64,000 bases of DNA from Pseudomonadota bacterium (GCA_030684355.1 JAUXTN010000017.1:1-64000), one strand, 5' to 3'. Shown: positions 20,296 to 29,076, numbered from the stretch's first letter. Numbers and translations are program-made. The notes: generated by a model not told the origin, from the letters alone.

Positions 20296-20841
20296 TCAGC
20301 GCTTGAGCCGCTCCTCCAGGCGTGCGAGCTGCGCGCGAAGCTCGTCCATCTCTTCGCGCCCGTGGGCATCCAGCGCTGACGCGGCCTCGCGGGCGGGGAG
20401 TTCGTCCGACTCGCGCGGCCCGGTCCGACCACCGGACCACGTGTCATACGTGGCCGGGGGAAGGTCCGAAACCGTGAGGGGCGGGGGCGTGCGCAGGGGC
20501 TCGTAGAGGCGGTCGAGGTAGGCCTCGGACTGCTCGAGCTGCGCGTCCAACAGGTCGAACCCGATGACGAGCTGCTCGCGGCGCATGCGGGGGAGGGGAT
20601 CCGGGCCGCTCGCGCGGATGACGCGCCGCAGCAGGGCGGCGGGGAACACCTCGGCGCCGCCCGGGGCCTCGTGGACGATCTGGAGCAGGATCTCCCGGGT
20701 GAGGTCGCGCCCGGTCTTCACGTCGACCACCGAGATGTCCTCGCCGTCGGTGACCATGCGCGCGATGTCGTCGAGGTTGACGTAGCGGGAAGCTGCGGTG
20801 TCGTAGAGCCGCCGGTTCTCGTACTTCTTGATGACGGGCAT
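20296..20841 (-). CDS. phaR: Polyhydroxyalkanoate synthesis regulator PhaR
   Basis: 181 residues. The N-terminal PHB/PHA accumulation regulator DNA-binding domain is unmistakable: MPVIKKYENRRLYDTAASRYV, then DIARMVTDGEDISVVDVKTG and LTREILLQIV. A second helical domain and a C-terminal coiled coil (REEMDELRAQLARLEERLKR) follow. PhaR proteins bind PHA granules and repress phasin and PHA genes when no polymer is present. ATG 20841 is chosen because family proteins begin at this point; the in-frame upstream codons up to 20910 are not family-like. It is divergent from the PHA operon it probably controls. Confidence 0.93.
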   Translation of the reverse strand: MPVIKKYENRRLYDTAASRYVNLDDIARMVTDGEDISVVDVKTGRDLTREILLQIVHEAPGGAEVFPAALLRRVIRASGPDPLPRMRREQLVIGFDLLDAQLEQSEAYLDRLYEPLRTPPPLTVSDLPPATYDTWSGGRTGPRESDELPAREAASALDAHGREEMDELRAQLARLEERLKR

Positions 20842-20847
20842 CCGCCC

Positions 20848-20853
20848 GACTAT
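20848..20853 (-). promoter_or_regulatory. -10-like hexamer close to the phaR start
   Basis: Reading on the minus strand, ATAGTC ends 6 nt before the phaR ATG, with no Shine-Dalgarno. Confidence 0.45.
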
Positions 20854-20877
20854 CCCGCGCTGCGTCATTCCGCCGTG

Positions 20878-20888
20878 CTGCGATGCAG
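20878..20888. promoter_or_regulatory. Candidate PhaR operator
   Basis: CTGC-GAT-GCAG is a perfect dyad between the two divergent promoters, 8 bp upstream of the operon -35. It resembles the CTGC-N(3-4)-GCAG element described for PhaR of Paracoccus. Confidence 0.55.
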
Positions 20889-20896
20889 AACAATCC

Positions 20897-20925
20897 TTGA
20901 CGCGCTGCAACGCGAACGCTACGGT
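20897..20925 (+). promoter_or_regulatory. Predicted sigma-70 promoter of the PHA operon
   Basis: TTGACG (20897-20902) and TACGGT (20920-20925) are separated by exactly 17 bp. This is the best vegetative-type promoter in the window. Transcription should start near 20932. Confidence 0.7.
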
Positions 20926-20931
20926 GGGTGG

Positions 20932-20947
20932 GCCGGAGATCTCCGGC
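20932..20947. promoter_or_regulatory. Perfect 16-bp palindrome at the predicted transcript start
   Basis: GCCGGAGATCTCCGGC is an exact palindrome covering roughly +1 to +16. It could be a repressor operator or a 5' hairpin stabilising the mRNA. Confidence 0.5.
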
Positions 20948-20960
20948 GCGTGGAGTTCTC

Positions 20961-21209
20961 GTGGCCAGCCTCCTCTCCCCCCTCCGGTCTGTCGCGAGCC
21001 GCTCGGCTGGGCGCGTGTTCCGTGCCCAGCGCCGACTGACGGAGCTTCAGCTAGCCCAGGCGCGCGTGGCCGAGCGCCAGGTGATCAGTTGGTTCGAGCT
21101 CTACCGGAGCTGGCTGGAGGCGGGGCTCCGCTTCTCGGAGGTGGCGGCGGAGACCCTCGCGCCGTCGCCCACCGCGGCCTCCTCGCCCCCGGCGGGCACG
21201 GTCGGATAG
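20961..21209 (+). CDS. Small phasin-like helical protein
   Basis: 82 residues. Almost entirely predicted amphipathic helix (RRLTELQLAQARVAERQVISWFELYRSWLEAGLRFSEV), with an Ala/Pro-rich tail. First gene after the PHA promoter, so a granule-surface phasin-like role is likely, although no family match is certain at this length. The GTG start has GGAG at 20952-20955, 5 nt upstream. In-frame codons before it lie in the palindrome and are not counted as coding. Confidence 0.65.
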   Translation: MASLLSPLRSVASRSAGRVFRAQRRLTELQLAQARVAERQVISWFELYRSWLEAGLRFSEVAAETLAPSPTAASSPPAGTVG

Positions 21210-21273
21210 CCCTCCCGCTCGCGCGGCTGCTCGGCCGCTCCGGGCTTCTCGTTCCCCCCCTTCGGAGCCTCGC

Positions 21274-21879
21274 TTGGCGGACCCCCGCGGAAAGACCCCC
21301 GGCCCCTCGCGGTTCGGCGAACAGCTCTACCAGAGCTGGGAGAAGGCGATGGGCGCGTGGTGGGACCAGGTCCTCCAGTCCCCGGCGTTCCTCGGCGCCA
21401 TGAGCGAGAACCTCTCCGCGCGGACACAGGCCCGCGCCACCTACGAGCGCACGATGGAGGGCGCGATGGATCGGATGCACCTGCCAACGCGAAAGGACAT
21501 CGTGCGCGTCGCGCGGGTGGCCACCCTGTTGGAGGAGCGGCTCCTGGCGCAGGAGGACCTGCTTCTCTCCTTGAAGGATCAGCTCGCTGCGGCGCAGCGC
21601 GAGTCCGTGCAGGCCCGGATCGAGTCGATGCAGGCCCGGATCGAGCTGCAGGACGAGCTCCGTGCCTTGCGGGCGGAGCTCTCGGCGGCGCCCGCCGTGC
21701 TGGCCGTCTCGCCGCCCGGTGCCCCGCGCGTCGCCGCGTCGCCGCCCGGTGCCCCCGTTGTCGCGGTCGCCCCCGCCGACGCGGCCGCTCCGGCCGTCGT
21801 GGTAGCCGCCTCCGTCGCGGCCGCCCCCGCCGAACCGGCTCCCGCCCGGAAGCCGCGCGCGCGGAAGGCCACGCCATGA
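21274..21879 (+). CDS. phaE: PHA synthase subunit PhaE-like protein
   Basis: 201 residues. It resembles class III synthase accessory subunits: the N-terminus has FGEQLYQSWEKAMGAWWDQVLQ, then LPTRKDIVRVARVATLLEERL and a coiled coil with two copies of QARIESMQARIE-type repeats. The C-terminus is a low-complexity Ala/Pro/Val segment with two SPPGAP repeats and a basic end. PhaE activates and stabilises PhaC in class III enzymes. TTG start with GGAG 6 nt upstream. The stop overlaps the phaC start as ATGA. Confidence 0.85.
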   Translation: MADPRGKTPGPSRFGEQLYQSWEKAMGAWWDQVLQSPAFLGAMSENLSARTQARATYERTMEGAMDRMHLPTRKDIVRVARVATLLEERLLAQEDLLLSLKDQLAAAQRESVQARIESMQARIELQDELRALRAELSAAPAVLAVSPPGAPRVAASPPGAPVVAVAPADAAAPAVVVAASVAAAPAEPAPARKPRARKATP

Positions 21880-22940
21880 TGGTGCCCGATCCCATGCAGG
21901 CCTTCTTCGAGGGCATCCCGGGGCTGGAGTACGCGGCGAGGGTCCGGCGCGGCATGCAGATCCTCGCGACCGTCCCGCGGCCGCCGGTGGGCCGTACGCC
22001 GCACGTCGTCATCCACGCGCAGGACAAGCTCTCGGTGCGCTACTACGCACCCCGCGGCGAGGCGCGCGGTACGCCCGTCGTGCTCGTGCCCTCCCTGATC
22101 AACCGGGCGTGGATCCTCGACCTTGAGCCGGGCCGCTCGCTGGTCGAGGCGCTCGCTGGCATGGGCCACCCGACCTACCTCGTGGACTGGGGCGAGCCCG
22201 GTCCGGAGGACGCCGAGGAGGACGTTGGGTACGTGCTCCTGGAGTTGTTGCACCGCAGCATCGACCGCGTGTGCCGCCACGCCCGCTCGGCGGACGCCTT
22301 CCTGTTCGGCTACTGCCTCGGGGGCACGCTCTCCGCGATGTACGCGGCGCTCCGGCCGGCGCGCGTCGCGGGGCTCGTCGCGCTTACGGCGCCGGTGTCG
22401 TTCTCCAACGGCGGGCGGTTCCGGGAGTTCGTGGCGCCGGGTGTGTTCGACGTGGATCGTGCGGTCTCGGCGGACGGCCTGGTGCCGGTCGAGGTCATGA
22501 AGCCCGCCTTCCAGATGCTCGACCCCATGGGGAACTGGACGAAGTACCTCGCGATCGAGGCTGCGGCAGCCAATCCTCAGCAGCTCACGCGGGTGCTGGC
22601 GCGCGAGCGGTGGATCGAGGAGAACGTCCCGATGTCCGGCGCGTTTGCGCGCGAGTTCATCCGGAACGCCTACCAGGAGGATCGCCTCCTGGCCGGCACG
22701 TGGATCGTCCGCGGCGAGCGCGTCGACCTCGGCGCGATCCACGTGCCGGTGCACGTCGTGGCGTGCCGCCGGGACTTCATCACCCCCGTGGCCGCCGCCC
22801 TGCCGCTCGCCGCGGCGACCGGCGGCGCTGCCACCACCACGGTGCTCGACACCGGCCACATCGGCGTGGTCGTGGGCGGCGAGGGGCCGCGCACCTTCTA
22901 CCCGCTGCTCGACCGTTGGTTTCGCGAGGTGCGCCCATGA
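21876..22940 (+). CDS. phaC: Class III poly(R)-hydroxyalkanoate synthase subunit PhaC
   Basis: 354 residues, the class III size. It polymerises (R)-3-hydroxyacyl-CoA into PHA at the granule surface. Alpha/beta hydrolase fold with the synthase lipase-like box GYCLGG (nucleophile Cys147), Asp300 in CRRDFITPV and His328 in DTGHIGV. MLDPMGNW and the N-terminal VPSLINRAWILDL also fit the family. ATG ATG start in an ATGA overlap with phaE; the second ATG is an equal candidate. The 3' end overlaps the acyl-CoA ligase by 4 bp. Confidence 0.95.
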   Translation: MMVPDPMQAFFEGIPGLEYAARVRRGMQILATVPRPPVGRTPHVVIHAQDKLSVRYYAPRGEARGTPVVLVPSLINRAWILDLEPGRSLVEALAGMGHPTYLVDWGEPGPEDAEEDVGYVLLELLHRSIDRVCRHARSADAFLFGYCLGGTLSAMYAALRPARVAGLVALTAPVSFSNGGRFREFVAPGVFDVDRAVSADGLVPVEVMKPAFQMLDPMGNWTKYLAIEAAAANPQQLTRVLARERWIEENVPMSGAFAREFIRNAYQEDRLLAGTWIVRGERVDLGAIHVPVHVVACRRDFITPVAAALPLAAATGGAATTTVLDTGHIGVVVGGEGPRTFYPLLDRWFREVRP

Positions 22941-24388
22941 GGGCAACAAGCAACTGGCTGGAATTTCACGCACGCTTCCGGCCCGACGCCGAGGCGCTGT
23001 TCGATGTCTCGACCGGCCGCCGCTGGACCTACGCCGCGCTGCGCGCCTGGTCGCTGGCGTGGGCGGGGCGGCTGCGCGCGGAGGGCGTCGTCGCCGGGGA
23101 TCGCGTCGTGGTCGTCGCCGGCAACCGCGCGGAGACCCTCGCGCTCCTCTTCGCGTGCGCCGAGCTGGGCGCCATCCTCGCGCCGCTGAACTGGCGCCTC
23201 GCGGTGCCGGAGCTCCAGTGGCAGATCGACCACTGCGCCGCGCGCGTGGTCTTCGCCGATGCCGCCCAACGGGCGCGTATCGGCGGGCTTCCGCTGGAGG
23301 AGGAGCCTACCGCCTCGCCGATCGAGGGGCCGGGGGCACCGTTGGAGTCGCCCTGGGTGCTCATGTACACCTCGGGCTCCACCGGCCGGCCGAAGGGCGC
23401 GCTCCTCACCCACGCCCAGCTTCACTGGAACAGCCTGAACACGACGCTGGCGTGCGATCTCCAACCGTCGGACGCCACGCTCACGTTCACCCCGCTCTTC
23501 CACACCGGCGGCCTGAACTGCCTCACGACACCGCTGCTGCACCGCGGCGGCCGCGTCGTCCTCACCGCCTCGTTCGAGCCCGGCGAGGCCCTCCGCGTCA
23601 TCGCCGAGGAGCGCGTGAGCGTGCTGATGGGCGTGCCGACGATCTTCCAGATGATGGCGGACCACCCCCTCTTCGACGGGGCGGACCTCCGCTCGGTACG
23701 CGACGCACTCGTCGGCGGCGCCGCGCTGCCGATGCCGCTGCTTCACCGCTATCGCGAGCGGGACATCCCCCTCCGCCAGGGCTTCGGCCTCACCGAAGTG
23801 GGCCCGAACTGCTTCTCGCTGCCCCCCGCCGAGATCGACCGGAAGGCGGGGACCGTCGGCATGGCGATCCCGCACGTCGCGGCGAAGATCGTCCACCCGG
23901 ACGGATCGGAGTGCGGGACGGACGAGCCCGGCGAGCTCCTGCTCTCGGGGCCCGCCGTATTCGGCGGCTACTGGGACGATCCCGCGGCCACCGCCAAGGC
24001 CGTGGTGGACGGCTGGTTCCGCACCGGGGACATCCTCTCGCGCGACGCCGAGGGCTACTTCCGCGTCCAGGGCCGCCTCAAGGAGATGTACATCTCGGGC
24101 GGCGAGAACGTGTACCCCCCCGAGATCGAGGGCGTCCTGCACGCGCTCCCCGGGGTGGCGGCCGCGGCCGTCATCGGCGTGGCCGACGAACGGTGGGGAG
24201 AGGTGGGCGCCGCGTTCGTCGAGCCGCTCCCCGGCCATGTCCTCACCGAAGCCGCCATCCGCGAGTGGGTCGCCCCCCGTCTCGCCCGCTTCAAGCAGCC
24301 TCGCTACGTGCGCGTGCTCCCGACGCTGCCGCGCACTGCCTCCGGCAAGATCGATCGCGTCAACCTCTCGAAGGAACTCCCATCATGA
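22937..24388 (+). CDS. AMP-forming acyl-CoA synthetase
   Basis: 483 residues, an ANL-superfamily ligase. P-loop MYTSGSTGRPKGALL, GFGLTEVG, GGYWDDPAATA, DGWFRTGD and the hinge GRLKEMYISGGENVYPPEIE are present, as is the C-terminal catalytic lysine in TASGKIDR. It activates a carboxylic acid to acyl-CoA. Inside the PHA operon it could activate free (hydroxy)fatty acids released outside the cell and feed them to PhaC or beta-oxidation. The substrate is not readable from sequence. Overlaps both neighbours by ATGA. Confidence 0.92.
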   Translation: MRATSNWLEFHARFRPDAEALFDVSTGRRWTYAALRAWSLAWAGRLRAEGVVAGDRVVVVAGNRAETLALLFACAELGAILAPLNWRLAVPELQWQIDHCAARVVFADAAQRARIGGLPLEEEPTASPIEGPGAPLESPWVLMYTSGSTGRPKGALLTHAQLHWNSLNTTLACDLQPSDATLTFTPLFHTGGLNCLTTPLLHRGGRVVLTASFEPGEALRVIAEERVSVLMGVPTIFQMMADHPLFDGADLRSVRDALVGGAALPMPLLHRYRERDIPLRQGFGLTEVGPNCFSLPPAEIDRKAGTVGMAIPHVAAKIVHPDGSECGTDEPGELLLSGPAVFGGYWDDPAATAKAVVDGWFRTGDILSRDAEGYFRVQGRLKEMYISGGENVYPPEIEGVLHALPGVAAAAVIGVADERWGEVGAAFVEPLPGHVLTEAAIREWVAPRLARFKQPRYVRVLPTLPRTASGKIDRVNLSKELPS

Positions 24389-24894
24389 TCCTCGCCCTTG
24401 CACTGTTCGCCTGCACCCCTGACGACGTGACCGACGAGCCGAAGGACACCGCCGGTGACACCGCCGACACGGACACCGACCCCTCGACCGGCCCTGGCGA
24501 CATCCACGACGCCTGGGTCTCCGAAGGGGACGACATCAGCGTGTTGTTCTCGGCCCCGCCGTTCGCCTACGTCCGCATCGAGGCCACCTTCAACGCCGAC
24601 GCCTCCTACGTCGTCACCACCACGGACGGGGAGGGCGCGACGGCCGACCTCACCGGCACGTTCGTGACGGACGACAGCACGAACCCCGGCACCATCACGC
24701 TCACCCAGGCCACGCCGTACGACGCCACGGCCGTCGGCATCTGGCAGGTCGAGCGCGACACCCTCTCCTACGAGGTCGTGCAGACCCTCCCCGACTACGG
24801 CTTCGTGCCGCCCACGCCGGACACCGGCTTCGGCAGCACCTCCGGGCCCGGCGTGGCCGCGGACTCCAACGTTCAGATCTACCAGAGGATGTGA
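24385..24894 (+). CDS. Small lipoprotein in the PHA operon
   Basis: 169 residues. A very short lipoprotein signal with lipobox ALFAC (Cys at about residue 10) is followed by a DT-rich linker (DTAGDTADTDTD) and a beta-rich domain with alternating TATADLTGTFVTDD-like strands and a C-terminal Gly/Ser/Pro segment. The compact domain resembles lipocalin-like or DUF-type single-barrel lipoproteins, but no family is certain. The start lies in an ATGA overlap with the ligase gene, so production is tied to the PHA genes. Cell-surface or periplasmic location is inferred. Confidence 0.8.
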   Translation: MILALALFACTPDDVTDEPKDTAGDTADTDTDPSTGPGDIHDAWVSEGDDISVLFSAPPFAYVRIEATFNADASYVVTTTDGEGATADLTGTFVTDDSTNPGTITLTQATPYDATAVGIWQVERDTLSYEVVQTLPDYGFVPPTPDTGFGSTSGPGVAADSNVQIYQRM

Positions 24895-26382
24895 GTGATC
24901 CCGTTCGTCGCCGTAGCGCTGGCACAGGATGAAGGCGCCCCCCCGGAGGCGCGCCGGGAAGATGTGCGTCCCGTGGCCGACGTGCCGGGGAGCGGGCTCC
25001 GCTTCCTGGGCATCGTCGCGCTGCGCACGGCGGCGACGAACGTCTCCACCACCAACCCGTTCCTCAACGGGCAGCTGGTGGGGGAGCTCGGCGGTACGAA
25101 CACCACGACCACGACCGAGGAAGTCGGGCACGCCTCGGAGCAGCGCGTCGCGGCGTTCTTCTCGTACGCGCCGCCGTTGTGGGACGGGCGGCTCCAGCTC
25201 GATGCCGCCTTCGAGATCGACTTCGCCTTCGGCGACCAGGCCTACGGCATCGGCGGCAACACCGGCGGCGGCTTCGGAGCCGACCAGGTGAACCTCCAGA
25301 CGCGACGCCTCGGTGCCCGCGCGCGGTTGGGCGACAGCACGTGGCTGGTGGCGGGGCTCCAGTTCGTCGGGGACGGCTCCGCCGATCCCACCCGCTCCAA
25401 GCCGGACGATCTGTTCCGCGGCGGCGGGCGGCTGATGTTCTTCGGGTCCGAGGCCGCGGGGCTCACGGCGTACGGGACCGTCGGGGAGCCGATCCGCTAC
25501 AAGCTCGGCGCCTACACGCTCGTCGAGCTCGGGATCGCCGCGCCGGACGACGTGACGCTCTACATGGCGGACGGCGCGTGGAGCCCGGCCTACGCACAGC
25601 GGGCCGGCGTGCATCTCTGGTACCTGCGGGATCACGCGGGCGGAGCCGGGGGCACCTTCGGCACCGGCCCGGCCAGCGTGCTCTCGGAGCTCCAAGGGGG
25701 CCCGCGGCTGGACCTGCGCGAGAACGGCGAGGGGGTTGCTCCCGTCATCAACGCGGATCTGCTCTGGGTGGGCCTGGACCACGGCTGGAACGCCGCGCTC
25801 GACCGCGGGCGCGTCGGGGCCACGGTCCTGGGCGTCGCCTCGCTCGGGCGCCTCTACGTGGAGGCCCTGCCCGACCGCGACGTGCGCGGGTTCCTGGGGG
25901 ATCTCGAGCTCCGGGCGCGCATCGCGGAGGGGGAGGGGAGCGTCGCGCGGGTCGAGCTCCTCGCCTCGAGCGCCGACGACCCCGCGACCGACACCTACGA
26001 GGGCATTGTCACCGGCAACTCGTACGGTGCGGTCGGCGCCGTCCACGGCACCCACGGCTGCCTGCTGCTCTTCCCCGACGTGTCCGCGATCAACCGCCAG
26101 GTGGCGGCGGTGTACGACGTCTCGGGCGGAGGCGCGGGGGTCGCCGCGGTGACCGGCGGCCTCGCCTACGACCTCGTCCCCAACCGGCTCACCGTCGGCG
26201 CGGGCGCCGGGCATGCGCGCAGCGCCACCTTCGCTCCCCTCGGGACCGAGATCAACGCCCGCATCTCGGGGAAACCCTGGGTCCTCACCGACGTGGGCAT
26301 CAAGGGGGCGGTTCTCCTCGACACCGCGCTCCCAGAGAACCCGTGGATCGTCCTGGCCTCTTTCGACTGGGTGGTGATCTGA
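24895..26382 (+). CDS. Putative outer-membrane beta-barrel protein
   Basis: 495 residues. A short N-terminal signal (IPFVAVALAQ) is followed by a polar start and many alternating strands, such as AAFFSYAPPLWDGRLQLDAAFEID, and a C-terminal strand with aromatic and hydrophobic residues (WIVLASFDWVVI), as in porin-like proteins. No TonB box or family signature is recognised. GTG start directly after the preceding TGA (no gap). Its position between two surface lipoproteins suggests a channel or surface scaffold for substrates of the PHA pathway. The signal is short, so the start could be slightly different. Confidence 0.65.
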   Translation: MIPFVAVALAQDEGAPPEARREDVRPVADVPGSGLRFLGIVALRTAATNVSTTNPFLNGQLVGELGGTNTTTTTEEVGHASEQRVAAFFSYAPPLWDGRLQLDAAFEIDFAFGDQAYGIGGNTGGGFGADQVNLQTRRLGARARLGDSTWLVAGLQFVGDGSADPTRSKPDDLFRGGGRLMFFGSEAAGLTAYGTVGEPIRYKLGAYTLVELGIAAPDDVTLYMADGAWSPAYAQRAGVHLWYLRDHAGGAGGTFGTGPASVLSELQGGPRLDLRENGEGVAPVINADLLWVGLDHGWNAALDRGRVGATVLGVASLGRLYVEALPDRDVRGFLGDLELRARIAEGEGSVARVELLASSADDPATDTYEGIVTGNSYGAVGAVHGTHGCLLLFPDVSAINRQVAAVYDVSGGGAGVAAVTGGLAYDLVPNRLTVGAGAGHARSATFAPLGTEINARISGKPWVLTDVGIKGAVLLDTALPENPWIVLASFDWVVI

Positions 26383-27311
26383 TGCTGCGCGCGCTCTTCC
26401 TCACCACCCTGGCCGCCTGCGCCCCGCGCTACGCGGGCAAGGGCGCCATCGAGCCCGAAGATCTGTGGAGCCCCCTGCCGCGGCAGCACGTCACCGTGAT
26501 GGGGACGGACGTGGCCTACGTGGACAGCGGAGGCTCCGGCCCTCCGCTCGTCTTCGTGCATGGCCTCTCCTCATCCGTCGGCTTCTGGGAGTACCAGATC
26601 CCGGCCTTCGCGCACACGAACCGGGTGCTCGCGCTCGATCTGCCCGGCTACGGCTCGTCGGCCCGCCCGGACGCCCCTTGCACGCCCCCCTGGTATGCGT
26701 CCGTCGTGGCGGCGTGGCTCGATGCCGTGGGGGTCGACCGCGCCACGATCGTCGGGCACTCGATGGGCGGCCAGATCGCGATCCACCTCGCGCTCGGCGA
26801 GCCGGCCCGCGTCGAGCGGCTGGTGCTCTCCGCTCCCGCTGGCCTCGAGCCGTTCCAACCCGGCGCGGCGAAGTTCATGAAGGACTTCTGGACCGAGCGC
26901 CGGGCGCTCGGCACCACCGAAGAGCAGGTGCGCGCCAACTTCACGACCCAGGTGTTCAACCGTCGTGACGCGGGTGTGGAGCGGATGATCGAGGAGCGCG
27001 TACGCCTCGGGCTCTCCCCACGCTTCGCGGGCACGAGCGTGGCGGTTTCGCGCTCCGTCGCCGGAATGCTCGACTACCCGGTGCTGGAGCGCCTCGGGCA
27101 GATCGTGGCCCCGACCCTCGTGATCTTCGGCACCGCGGATCGCATGATCCCGAACCCCGTGTTCAACGGGGGCTCCACCCGCGCGGTGGCGCGCGTCGCG
27201 GAGACACGCATCCCCAACGCCAAGGTCGTCCTCATTCCCGGCGCCGGGCACACCGTTCACCATGACGCACCCGAGGCGTTCAACGCCGCGCTGCAGGAGT
27301 TTCTCCGATGA
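26382..27311 (+). CDS. Lipoprotein alpha/beta hydrolase
   Basis: 309 residues. Lipobox in LTTLAACAP (Cys about residue 11), then a complete alpha/beta hydrolase domain: oxyanion region FVHGLSSS, nucleophile elbow GHSMGG (Ser127), acid in FGTADRMIP and histidine in GAGHTVHHD. A membrane-anchored esterase, lipase or polyester hydrolase facing the periplasm or surface is predicted. The start overlaps the previous stop (TGATG) and the stop overlaps the next start (ATGA). The linkage to PhaC suggests release of hydroxy acids or other acids that the operon ligase could activate. Confidence 0.88.
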   Translation: MLRALFLTTLAACAPRYAGKGAIEPEDLWSPLPRQHVTVMGTDVAYVDSGGSGPPLVFVHGLSSSVGFWEYQIPAFAHTNRVLALDLPGYGSSARPDAPCTPPWYASVVAAWLDAVGVDRATIVGHSMGGQIAIHLALGEPARVERLVLSAPAGLEPFQPGAAKFMKDFWTERRALGTTEEQVRANFTTQVFNRRDAGVERMIEERVRLGLSPRFAGTSVAVSRSVAGMLDYPVLERLGQIVAPTLVIFGTADRMIPNPVFNGGSTRAVARVAETRIPNAKVVLIPGAGHTVHHDAPEAFNAALQEFLR

Positions 27312-29068
27312 TCTCGCTCCTGGCCTCGCTCGCGTTCGCGACCTCCGGCTTCGACGCCACAACGCCGAGCGCCACGTTCACCGGCGCCGAGACCTGGGAC
27401 GCCGAGGAGACCGTCCAGCTCTGGAGCGCCGTCGAGCGCCACATCGACACCAACCGGACCTTGTTCACCGCTGGGGAATTCAACGCGAGCACCGAGTGGG
27501 CGGAGAGCTCGGCGTTCGCGCCCTGGATCGGGACGGCGTTCGGCACGTCGACCCCCTCGGGCGGCACCTTCCTCCTCCACCAGGGCGTCCACGCGGGCAC
27601 GGCCTCCGGGACCCCCATCCTGTTCGTGCCGGGCGCGGGCGACAACGCCAGCCGTGGCTTCGTCACCATGGCGACCAAGATGGACTGGGCCGGGCGCCCG
27701 GTCTACGCCGTCACGTTCGCGCACCCCCACGGCGACGTGTTCGAGCAGGCCGAGATCGTGGCGGATGCGATCGCCCGCGTGAAGGTGCTGACGGGGGCCA
27801 CGCAGGTCGACCTCGTGTCGCACTCGAAGGGCGGCATCGCGGTGGCCGTGTACCTCTCCCACCACGCGGGCGCGGACTGGGGCAGCACCAGCTACGAGTC
27901 CGTGGGGACCCCCTACCGCGACGACGTCCGCCGCTCCGTCTTCATCGCGACGCCGCTCGGCGGCATCGACACCGCCTTCCGCTGGCCGCTCGGCAACGTG
28001 GCGAGCCTCACCGCGGACTACGCGCTCGCGCCCACCTCGTGGCGCACCTACTACCCGTACGGCGTCGGCGCCCCGGCGTGGAACACCGACCTCTCCGAGC
28101 AGGACTTCTTCCCGGACGGGGGTGACCTCTTCCCCGGGCAGCGCCAGATCCTGGCCCGCCAGGACTACCCCCTGCCGGGGAGCCTGCCGTGGCTCGGCGC
28201 CTACTCGCTCCAGACGGACTGGTACACCAGCTACGAGGGCGGCCTCGGCTTCTACTCCGACTCCGACGGGATCGATGCCGCCGTCACCGCAGGCGGGGAT
28301 CTGCTCGAGTACCTCGGGGCCGCCGGGGTGGATCCTGGCGTCGAGATCTTCGTGCTCGCCGGCGAGAACCCTCTGATGCCGAACGGCGTCGAGGACCTGC
28401 TCGTGGGCTTCTTCGGAGAGACCTGGATCGATCTCGCCACGGCGGGCACCGACGCGTGGGCCGACCTCCTCGCGGACGCCGTGGGGGACGGCCTCCTCGG
28501 CGTGGGCGTCACCCGCGACGAGGTGCAGGGCCTCGCCACCGGGGATCTCATCCTCGGCGAGATCAGCGGCCCGAGCGACGGGCTCGTGTTCGTGTCCAGC
28601 TCGACCGCGTCGGAAGCGCTCCTCGCCCGCGGAGCCACGGTCCAGGAGACCTACGTGGCCAACCTCTCGCACCTCGACCTGCTCTATGCCAGCCCGATCA
28701 CGGGCCAGCTCCTCGTGGACGCCGCGGTGGCCGATCCCGTCGAAGACGGCTGGATGGCTGCCGTCGGGGAGCGCTACATCGAGGCCGACACGCTGGGCTG
28801 GGTGGAGCGGGTGCTCGCGGACGAGCCGGTGGACACCGGCGGGGACGCCGACACGGACACGGATTCCGACACCGACACCGACACCGATGCGGACACGGAC
28901 ACCGACACGGATGCGGACGACACGGGCGCCGCTGCCGACACCGGCACGCCCGACGCGGAGGACGACGACACGGGCTGCGGCGGCTGTGCCTCCGGCAGCG
29001 GCGGGGGCGGCGCGCTCGTGGCGGCGCTCGCGTTGGTGCTCGCCATCGGGCGGCGCCGGGCGGAGTAG
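27308..29068 (+). CDS. Secreted lipase-like protein with MYXO-CTERM-type tail
   Basis: 586 residues. A signal peptide ends near residue 12. An alpha/beta hydrolase domain with FVPGAGDNASRGF and the nucleophile motif SHSKGG (Ser173) resembles triacylglycerol lipases. After about residue 510 comes an Asp-Thr repeat linker, then CGGCASGSGGGG, a hydrophobic helix and a basic end RRRAE, the layout of the myxobacterial MYXO-CTERM sorting signal, so the enzyme is probably displayed on the cell surface. Last gene of the coupled PHA operon. Substrate (lipid, polyester or PHA itself) unknown. Confidence 0.87.
   Translation: MISLLASLAFATSGFDATTPSATFTGAETWDAEETVQLWSAVERHIDTNRTLFTAGEFNASTEWAESSAFAPWIGTAFGTSTPSGGTFLLHQGVHAGTASGTPILFVPGAGDNASRGFVTMATKMDWAGRPVYAVTFAHPHGDVFEQAEIVADAIARVKVLTGATQVDLVSHSKGGIAVAVYLSHHAGADWGSTSYESVGTPYRDDVRRSVFIATPLGGIDTAFRWPLGNVASLTADYALAPTSWRTYYPYGVGAPAWNTDLSEQDFFPDGGDLFPGQRQILARQDYPLPGSLPWLGAYSLQTDWYTSYEGGLGFYSDSDGIDAAVTAGGDLLEYLGAAGVDPGVEIFVLAGENPLMPNGVEDLLVGFFGETWIDLATAGTDAWADLLADAVGDGLLGVGVTRDEVQGLATGDLILGEISGPSDGLVFVSSSTASEALLARGATVQETYVANLSHLDLLYASPITGQLLVDAAVADPVEDGWMAAVGERYIEADTLGWVERVLADEPVDTGGDADTDTDSDTDTDTDADTDTDTDADDTGAAADTGTPDAEDDDTGCGGCASGSGGGGALVAALALVLAIGRRRAE
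28844..28926 (+). repeat. Hexanucleotide Asp-Thr coding repeat
   Basis: Runs of GACACG and GACACC units encode a DTDTDTDAD-type linker before the C-terminal anchor. The repeat could expand or contract by slippage in multiples of six bases without shifting frame. Confidence 0.85.
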
Positions 29069-29076
29069 GTCGGCGA

